Below, piece after piece: positions 7,119 to 11,362 of a stretch of DNA of 11,362 bases. Numbering within the stretch: the stretch's first letter is position 1; each line of letters begins with the position of its first letter. Below the pieces are notes generated by a model. It did no database searches. It was given only the letters and a program-made list of their open reading frames with translations, and was not told the origin of the DNA. Position numbers and translations under genes: made by a program. Source of the stretch: DATGFK01 sp040007395 (lineage in GTDB: Bacteria; Chloroflexota; Anaerolineae; Aggregatilineales; UBA2796); contig JBDTVG010000057.1 in the NCBI GenBank assembly GCA_040007395.1, positions 1 through 11,362 on the forward strand. Reading direction: 5' to 3'.

Positions 7119-7373
7119 ATGGATCAACAAATTGTCAGTGTTGCCGCAGGGATCGTCTATGCCGCCATTGGCGCGGCAATCGGAGGGGCATCCGTTGTGG
7201 TGGTGGTCGCCCTCGTCTTGAACAGCATCTTGAAAAGCCCTGTGCTGATCAAGGCGCTCGAATCGCTGGCGGATAGCTTCCCCGCCGCCACCCGCGATCT
7301 GCTGTTGAAGGCCGGTACGCTGCTGGTCGAAGCCGACGACGGCATCCCGGAGGAGAGCAAGACCGCCCAATAG
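7119..7373 (+). CDS. Small membrane protein, holin-like by context, 84 aa
   Basis: Residues about 6-37 form one long hydrophobic helix (AAGIVYAAIGAAIGGASVVV and following VVALVLNSIL), long enough to cross the membrane. The rest (38-84) is a soluble amphipathic tail, with KSPVLIKALESLADSF and an acidic end, EADDGIPEESK. There is no cleavable signal peptide pattern. Small membrane proteins at the end of tail cassettes are often holins, which open the inner membrane for an endolysin, but a single helix and the absence of any lysin gene nearby make this weak. It may equally anchor something at the membrane. AGGAGA at 7105-7110 is 8 bases before the ATG. Confidence 0.6.
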   Translation: MDQQIVSVAAGIVYAAIGAAIGGASVVVVVALVLNSILKSPVLIKALESLADSFPAATRDLLLKAGTLLVEADDGIPEESKTAQ

Positions 7374-7381
7374 GCACGTAA

Positions 7382-7644
7382 TAGGCAGGCCTTGTCCCTA
7401 CATAGCACGATTTCTCGTAGGGACAGGGCTTGCCCTGTCCGCCGCCATGCCACCACGCCGCCATGGTTCACCGATACCGAAAAATGCCGGACAACGCAGG
7501 CATTGTCCCTACATAACACGATTTCTTGTAGGGACAGGGCTTGCCCTGTCTGCTGATTGGCAATCGTCGGCAAAAATACCGGACAACGCAAGCATTGTCC
7601 CTACATAACACGATTTCTCGTAGGGACAGGGCTTGCCCTGTCCG
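7382..7644. repeat. Palindromic repeat array, five units with 92-base tandem period
   Basis: After a half unit (GGCAGGCCTTGTCCCTAC, ending 7402), five full units follow in alternating orientation: 7417-7441, 7488-7512, 7528-7552, 7580-7604 and 7620-7644. The segments 7488-7552 and 7580-7644 are 65-base direct repeats differing at only three positions, 92 bases apart; the linker ATAACACGATTTCT is shared by both and appears as ATAGCACGATTTCT after the half unit. Local duplication of a hairpin pair is the simplest reading. The array fills the 327-base gap before the primase-helicase gene, whose ribosome binding site (AAGGGGG, 7688-7694) follows; no promoter could be assigned. Confidence 0.85.
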
Positions 7645-7700
7645 CCGCCACCACTCGATAGCGACGAGCAGGAGCAAGCGGCGCAAGAAGGGGGTACTAC

Positions 7701-9728
7701 ATGAACGCCTCTAAACTCAAGACATTAGACGACATACGCGCTCTCTATGGCGCAACCAAGCTCGGTAACGTTCGCTGCCCCGCCCACGATGACCATAAAG
7801 CGAGTCTATCGATTAACGCTGGAGCCAATGGCGCAGTCTTGTTCCGCTGCCATGCGGGGTGCAAAACAGAGGATATTCTAGCGAAAAAGGGGCTGACCTT
7901 TGCGGACATCCTGCCCCCTAAAGCCCACCACGCCGAAGTTAAAAAGCAGATGGTCAAGACTTACGACTATCGTGGCCTTGACGGAGCATTGCGGAGTCAG
8001 ACCGTTAGGTATAACCCTAAAGCATTCAATCAACGACGGCCCGATCCCAGTAAACCCGGCGCTTATCTCTGGAATATGGATGGCGTGGAACACGTCCCGT
8101 ACCGTTGCCCCGAAGTCGCAGCGGCAATAAACGCACAGCGCACTATCTACTATGTCGAGGGTGAAAAAGACGCGGATACGCTGGTGAAACTGGGGCTTGA
8201 GGCGACCTGCAACCAGATGGGGGCCAATAAGCCTAAAGTCGTGGCGCAGATTGCTCGGTATTTCAAGGATGCCGATGTGGTCATTATCCCTGACAACGAT
8301 CCGCCTGCCAAGCATTTTGCTGGACAGCGCCACGCCATCGAGGTGGCTAACCAACTACACCCGTATGCCCATCGGGTGAGCTTTGCCTATACCCCAGATC
8401 GCTATAAGGATGTTGCGGAGTGGTACGAAGCCGAGGGTGGGGACGCGGTACTTGGTGGCATTATTGACGGCATTACCGATACGCCGCCGCTGATCGTGGC
8501 GCAGGCCGCGCCGGACTTACTCACAAACGACTCACAGGTGAGTGCTGTGAGTAGCATGGATCGCCTCGCGCAAAAGTATCACCTATGGACGCTTGCCGAT
8601 CTGGAACAGCGTCCACCTGTCGCGTGGCTGCACACGAATGAACTGCCTGCCGCTGCCTTTGCCGTGCTGTTTGGAGCCAGCGGCACGGGCAAGTCATTTC
8701 AGGCGCTGGATTATGCCCTCGATGTTGCCAAGACTGCTCCGGTGATCTATTTGGCGGCTGAAGGCGCAACCGGACTGGTTGACCGTATCTATGCGGCTGT
8801 CAAGTTTAGCGGGCGTTCGGCGGACACCCTGAGAGTCATCGACAGTGCGCTGCCCCTGTTGGATGCCAGCGAAGTCCAAGCCTTTATCGCCAGCGTGAAG
8901 CCCGCCGCACCCAAGCTGATCATCCTCGACACCCTCGCCCGGTGCATGATCGGCGGCGATGAGAATTCCAGCCGCGATATGGGGCTGGTGATTGAGGCGT
9001 GCGACCAGATTAAACGTGAGACGGGCGCAACCGTGCTGGTGGTGCATCATACGGGTAAGAACGGCGCTGGGGAGCGCGGATCGTCCGCACTACGCGGCGC
9101 AGCAGATATGATGATCGAACTCACCAATGACGATGGCCTAATTACCCTCACCTGTAGCAAGGTTAAGGACGGTGAGCCGTTCACGCCGCGTTATCTGCGA
9201 TTGATTCCGGCGGAATCACGCGATGGGCGGACAAGCTGTGTACTCATCCCCGCTAACAAAGTTGCTCACACGAACGCCGATCCACTCACGGCCCGTGAGT
9301 TAAAGGTCCTTGAAACGTTATCGCTTGAAACGATGCGCGTGACGGGCGGCAAATGGGCCACGATCAAGGCAGTGCTAGGGCTGCACGATCAGAGCCTTAA
9401 CCGTACCCTCTCTAGCCTGATGCGGCGCGACTTCGTAAGACAAGGTGCGAAGGGCGATCCCTACTGCCTTACGGATGCTGGTGTAGAGCAAGTGACGCTA
9501 CTCACTCACAGCTCACCATCTACTCACGTGAGCGATGTGAGCACCGACACAAATCACTCACTCACACTCACACCCCCCTTTAGGGGGGTGAGTGAGGTGA
9601 GTAGTGCGAGTGGAGCGAATAGGAATAATAGGACCACTGAGGAAAAAGCGACTGACCGCCCTCAATTTGGCGTAACGCTGATCGAACAGAATCAAATGGC
9701 GGCGTTCGATAAGAGGCGGGGATTATGA
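7701..9728 (+). CDS. Primase-helicase-like replication protein (zinc finger, TOPRIM, RecA-like ATPase), 675 aa
   Basis: This resembles the replication proteins of phages and other mobile elements that join primase-type and RepA-type helicase modules. Residues 26-54 form a zinc site (C26-P-A-H29 and C50-H-A-G-C54). Residues about 148-245 are a TOPRIM domain with YVEGEKD (E153) and PDND (D198, D200). Residues about 318-500 are a RecA/RepA-like ATPase: Walker A GASGTGKS (325-332), Walker B LIILDTLARC (D410) and a VVHHTGKN motif (H449, H450). Residues about 530-600 look like a winged helix (TARELKVLETLSLE, NRTLSSLMRRDFVRQG, YCLTDAG). The last 75 residues are low-complexity. No separate RNA-polymerase core of DnaG type is visible, so priming activity is uncertain; ATP-driven unwinding is better supported. 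The linkers are coded by CTCAC/GTGAG-rich DNA. Confidence 0.8.
   Translation: MNASKLKTLDDIRALYGATKLGNVRCPAHDDHKASLSINAGANGAVLFRCHAGCKTEDILAKKGLTFADILPPKAHHAEVKKQMVKTYDYRGLDGALRSQTVRYNPKAFNQRRPDPSKPGAYLWNMDGVEHVPYRCPEVAAAINAQRTIYYVEGEKDADTLVKLGLEATCNQMGANKPKVVAQIARYFKDADVVIIPDNDPPAKHFAGQRHAIEVANQLHPYAHRVSFAYTPDRYKDVAEWYEAEGGDAVLGGIIDGITDTPPLIVAQAAPDLLTNDSQVSAVSSMDRLAQKYHLWTLADLEQRPPVAWLHTNELPAAAFAVLFGASGTGKSFQALDYALDVAKTAPVIYLAAEGATGLVDRIYAAVKFSGRSADTLRVIDSALPLLDASEVQAFIASVKPAAPKLIILDTLARCMIGGDENSSRDMGLVIEACDQIKRETGATVLVVHHTGKNGAGERGSSALRGAADMMIELTNDDGLITLTCSKVKDGEPFTPRYLRLIPAESRDGRTSCVLIPANKVAHTNADPLTARELKVLETLSLETMRVTGGKWATIKAVLGLHDQSLNRTLSSLMRRDFVRQGAKGDPYCLTDAGVEQVTLLTHSSPSTHVSDVSTDTNHSLTLTPPFRGVSEVSSASGANRNNRTTEEKATDRPQFGVTLIEQNQMAAFDKRRGL
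8520..8551. repeat. CTCAC/GTGAG cluster 1, within the primase-helicase gene
   Basis: Four pentamers lie in 32 bases: CTCAC at 8520 and 8531, GTGAG at 8538 and 8547. ACTCAC-AG-GTGAGT (8530-8543) is a perfect inverted repeat. The cluster codes for about residues 274-284, in the linker between the TOPRIM and ATPase domains. Confidence 0.6.
9284..9300. repeat. CTCAC/GTGAG palindrome 2, within the primase-helicase gene
   Basis: ACTCACGG-C-CCGTGAGT is a perfect inverted repeat with 8-base arms, and another CTCAC lies at 9265-9269. It codes for the junction between the ATPase domain and the winged helix. Confidence 0.6.
9501..9601. repeat. CTCAC/GTGAG cluster 3, iteron-like, with a strong hairpin
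   Basis: Twelve pentamers lie in 101 bases: CTCAC at 9501, 9505, 9512, 9523, 9557, 9561 and 9567, and GTGAG at 9528, 9537, 9588, 9592 and 9597. CACCCCCC-TTTA-GGGGGGTG (9571-9590) is a perfect hairpin with 8-base arms in the middle. The stretch codes for the low-complexity tail after the winged helix. It could be an origin-like binding array, a duplicated linker, or simple-sequence expansion. Confidence 0.65.
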
Positions 9729-9784
9729 TAGGCGTAATCTGCTTCCCCGTTCAGGACATCGCCGCCCGCGCTATATCCATTCTC

Positions 9785-10156
9785 TTATGCACTCTGGCTC
9801 GGTCGGTTCTGGACAAACTCCACAAGGAATTGAGTTTGCCCGGCCGGGTCCTTGATGCCGAAGACCTTGCCGAAGGGCATCTGTTTGAGGGGGAAACTAA
9901 CCTCGGCTTTTTGCGATAGCGTCTTGAAGGCAGCCTCAGCGTCATCCACGAGCCAATATAACTCTAGGCCACGGCTGCCACTCAGCGACTCATCGCTGGC
10001 GACGGCGTACCGGACACCCGCCTGATCTTTAAACTGGACGAACACCGGAGATTCGCGGTCAATCTGCAAGCCGAAGACATCGACGTAGAAACGTTTTGCC
10101 GCCTCGATGTCCGAGACGTACTCTAGGGCGAACGCGAAAGGGGCTTTGAAAGTCAT
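9785..10156 (-). CDS. VOC (glyoxalase/bleomycin-resistance fold) family protein, 123 aa
   Basis: A single-module VOC protein of usual length. The family signature is clear: LEYVSDIEAAKRFYVDVFGL near residue 11, VRYAVASDES, LELYWLVDDAEAAFKTL in the second half, then FGKVFGIKDPAGQTQFLVEF. VOC proteins work as dimers and act as metal-dependent lyases, isomerases or dioxygenases, or as drug-binding proteins. By my alignment the positions that usually hold the metal-binding His and Glu (before the first VSD and in the last strand after DPAG) carry Phe and Phe, so a metal enzyme is doubtful and ligand binding is more likely; the substrate is unknown. It lies 111 bases after the WYL regulator on the same strand and ends 56 bases from the convergent primase-helicase gene. 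GGGAG lies 9 bases before its ATG. Confidence 0.85.
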   Translation of the reverse strand: MTFKAPFAFALEYVSDIEAAKRFYVDVFGLQIDRESPVFVQFKDQAGVRYAVASDESLSGSRGLELYWLVDDAEAAFKTLSQKAEVSFPLKQMPFGKVFGIKDPAGQTQFLVEFVQNRPSQSA

Positions 10157-10190
10157 TAGAAATCACTCCCGTTATACTGATTTAAAGGGA

Positions 10191-10205
10191 TACAAGTCTA
10201 TTGTA
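10191..10205. promoter_or_regulatory. Inverted repeat upstream of the VOC gene, possible operator
   Basis: TACAA-GTCTA-TTGTA is a perfect inverted repeat with 5-base arms, 35 bases before the VOC start. On the minus strand a weak promoter (TAGACT, 18 bases, TATAAC) would overlap it. The WYL regulator encoded next door is the obvious candidate to bind here, but this is inferred from position alone. Confidence 0.3.
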
Positions 10206-10237
10206 CATCGGGGTGGCGACAACATTATGTCGGGATT

Positions 10238-10264
10238 TATCGTCGAATAGTCGACGATATTTTG
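10238..10264 (+). terminator. Inverted repeat followed by T-run, possible plus-strand terminator
   Basis: TATCGTCGA (10238-10246), ATAG, TCGACGATA (10251-10259) is a perfect stem with 9-base arms, followed on the plus strand by TTTTT (10260-10264). In that direction it could stop read-through from the tail and primase genes. It also lies just after the stop of the minus-strand regulator gene, and its symmetry would suit a regulator binding site. The stem is AT-rich at its base, so termination would be modest. Confidence 0.35.
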
Positions 10265-10267
10265 AGG

Positions 10268-10966
10268 CTACCTCAGGATTGGTTGGACCCATTCGTAAGG
10301 GATATCGGCGAGCAAGGAGTCGAGGGATCGTGGGGTAATCCGCTCCTGAGTGAGGGTCAGATGGGCGATCCGATCCAAACGAAAGGCACGAGACGCTTGG
10401 CGCAGGCGGCACCAAGCGGCCAGATACCAACCGTTGGGGGTGTTGATGATACCTCCGGGTTCAACGACGCGCAGCGTCTCATCGCCTTCGGCATCACGAT
10501 AGGCCAGCTCAACGGCGACACTATCAACGAGCGCCCGTTGAATGACATCGAAGATCGGGCTGGCGAGACTGCTCGCTCCCTGAACGACTCGAATATGGCT
10601 GACCAAATGGGAGGCAGTGTCTCTGGGCGCAGCGGCCATCACAGCGACAATCTTCTTGAGTGCGGATTGACCGGCCTCAGCTAGGGGCATAGTGTTCGCG
10701 GCGGCAAGGGCGGTAGCGAGAGCCACCGCTTCAGCAGGTGTGAGGTTCAACGGCGGTAAGGTAGCCTCCACATTGAGGCCATAACCACCGCCCGGGCCGG
10801 GCTGTGACCAAATGGGCACGCCAGCTTCCTGAAGAGCCAGCAAGTCGCGCTCGATAGTGCGGGTGCTGACTTCGAAATACTCAGCTAGCTGAGCGGCGCG
10901 CATGGTTAGGGGTGCGCGAGCACGCAGTTTCTCCACAAGGGCGTATAGTCGGTCAGTACGGTTCAT
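10268..10966 (-). CDS. YafY-type transcriptional regulator, HTH plus WYL domain, 232 aa
   Basis: A DNA-binding regulator with the usual two-part layout and length. Residues 1-66 are a DeoR-like winged helix (RLYALVEKLRA, LAEYFEVSTRTIERDLLAL, then a GPGGGYGL wing). Residues about 135-205 are the WYL domain with its name motif at W180-Y181-L182 and the SRAFRLDRI motif at 192-200. WYL domains sense ligands, in known cases small molecules or nucleic acids, and set repressor or activator activity; no ligand can be named here. The longer C-terminal extension of some family members is absent. The gene is followed on the same strand by the VOC gene, a pairing that suggests local control. Its start is set by a strong promoter so close to the ATG that the transcript may have no leader. 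Confidence 0.9.
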   Translation of the reverse strand: MNRTDRLYALVEKLRARAPLTMRAAQLAEYFEVSTRTIERDLLALQEAGVPIWSQPGPGGGYGLNVEATLPPLNLTPAEAVALATALAAANTMPLAEAGQSALKKIVAVMAAAPRDTASHLVSHIRVVQGASSLASPIFDVIQRALVDSVAVELAYRDAEGDETLRVVEPGGIINTPNGWYLAAWCRLRQASRAFRLDRIAHLTLTQERITPRSLDSLLADIPYEWVQPILR

Positions 10967-10973
10967 AGCGTCT

Positions 10974-11001
10974 ATTATCCATCCCTGCCCTTTGAGGTCA
11001 A
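10974..11001 (-). promoter_or_regulatory. Sigma70-type promoter of the WYL regulator gene
   Basis: On the minus strand TTGACC (10996-11001) and GATAAT (10974-10979) are separated by 16 bases, with one mismatch each to the consensus boxes. Only 7 bases lie between the -10 box and the ATG at 10966, so transcription would start at or within a base or two of the ATG. No Shine-Dalgarno sequence lies at a usual distance. CCAATATTGG, a 10-base palindrome at 11009-11018, is just upstream and could be a binding site. Confidence 0.5.
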
Positions 11002-11060
11002 GTCATTCCCAATATTGGCTTCACCTCCTACGGGGCCGAGTTGTGACTACCAATTCAGCC

Positions 11061-11194
11061 GCGTCCCTACAGGGTTCTATTGTAGGGACAATGCTTGCGT
11101 TGTCCGGCATTTGTGTATGATCGGACAGACACGGACGCGGCAAGCCACGTCCCTACAGCCAATCGGAAATTTGTAGGGACAATGCTTGCGTTGT
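11061..11194. repeat. Palindromic repeat cluster beside the CRISPR array
   Basis: After a half unit (GCGTCCCTAC, 11061-11070) come 11082-11106 (GTAGGGACAATGC, TT, GCGTTGTCCG), 11132-11156 (CGGACGCGGC, AA, GCCACGTCCCTAC) and 11173-11194, a unit cut off after GCGTTGT. The last is 40 bases before the first CRISPR repeat. The gap 10967-11234 otherwise holds the regulator's promoter and nothing else recognised. Confidence 0.8.
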
Positions 11195-11234
11195 ATTTGT
11201 GTATTAAGACCGACCCATTCTTGGCGGTCATGAT

Positions 11235-11362
11235 GTTTCAATCCCCCACTGAGGATTATCGATCTGTAGACAGCTCGCAACGGTTGCCTCAACGGAAGGA
11301 ATCCGTTGTTTCAATCCCCCACTGAGGATTATCGATCTGTAGACCCTCTTTCACAATGACAT
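11235..11362 (-). CRISPR. End of a CRISPR array, two repeats seen, continuing past the window
   Basis: Two identical 37-base repeats (11235-11271 and 11308-11344) flank a 36-base spacer (11272-11307); a second spacer starts at 11345 and is cut by the window edge. Read on the minus strand the repeat starts GTCTACAGATCGATAATCC and ends GGGGGATTGAAAC. ATTGAAAC is a typical 3' end of type I and III repeats and becomes the 5' handle of the crRNA, so the array is probably transcribed leftward and this is its trailer end. The minus-strand repeat can form a 7-base stem (AATCCTC/GGGGATT, one G-U) around AGTG. No cas gene is in the window, so the subtype is not assigned. Confidence 0.85.

Noticed and set aside
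7382..7644. Regularly spaced repeats resembling a CRISPR array
   Set aside because: The units are palindromic, alternate in orientation, vary in sequence, and share their linkers; true CRISPR repeats are identical and direct with unique spacers.
9571..9590. Strong hairpin as a transcription terminator
   Set aside because: It is followed by GAGTGAGGTGAG, not a T-run, and lies in frame about 140 bases before the stop codon of the primase-helicase gene.
426..9784. Attachment-site direct repeats bounding the phage-like region
   Set aside because: Comparing 426-560 with 9729-9784 by eye gave no direct repeat longer than a few bases, and there is no integrase gene or tRNA gene in the window.
9725..9919. 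Plus-strand frame overlapping the end of the primase-helicase gene by ATGA
   Set aside because: The overlap looks like translational coupling, but most of the frame is antisense to the well-supported VOC gene and the protein has no pattern of its own.
10262..10684. Plus-strand frame of 140 codons
   Set aside because: It lies wholly opposite the WYL regulator, whose HTH and WYL motifs are clear.

Overview
The window is GC-rich and looks like a chromosomal accessory region of a filamentous bacterium of the phylum Chloroflexota. The basis for this is recall, not a search: the intergenic spaces carry two short repeat families I associate with Chloroflexota genomes. One is a palindromic unit framed by GTAGGGAC and GTCCG; the other is a C/G-rich element beginning CCCTCACCCCCAGCCCC or similar. 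The phylum is probable; I cannot name a genus.

Layout. A small gene of unknown function lies on the minus strand (51-422). From 675 to 7373 six plus-strand genes form a siphophage-like tail cassette: a tail tube-like protein with an extra domain (675-1820), a shorter tail tube-like protein (1985-2428), a 994-residue tail hub/minor tail protein carrying a large insert of putative binding modules (2578-5562), a tail fibre-like protein (5799-6308), a small protein with a helical, coiled-coil-like end (6470-6874) and a one-helix membrane protein (7119-7373). A primase-helicase-like replication protein follows on the same strand (7701-9728). Convergent to it is a minus-strand pair: a WYL-domain transcription regulator (10268-10966) and a VOC/glyoxalase-fold protein (9785-10156). 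The right edge holds one end of a CRISPR array (from 11235), apparently transcribed leftward.

How they fit together. The tube, hub and fibre proteins would make part of a tail-like particle whose hub and fibre touch a target surface. No tape measure, capsid, portal, terminase, integrase or endolysin gene is in the window. Every gap between tail genes is filled by repeats, unlike the tight packing of a working phage tail operon. The region may be a decaying prophage, part of a mobile element with its own replication protein, or a domesticated tail cassette; the window cannot decide. The WYL regulator and VOC gene look like an unrelated chromosomal pair.

The points most worth a second look are: clusters of CTCAC/GTGAG pentamers that sit at domain boundaries of the primase-helicase gene and resemble iterons; the nested insertion of binding modules inside the hub; and the palindromic units whose stem changes are mostly G-U wobbles in one orientation, which suggests an RNA hairpin.
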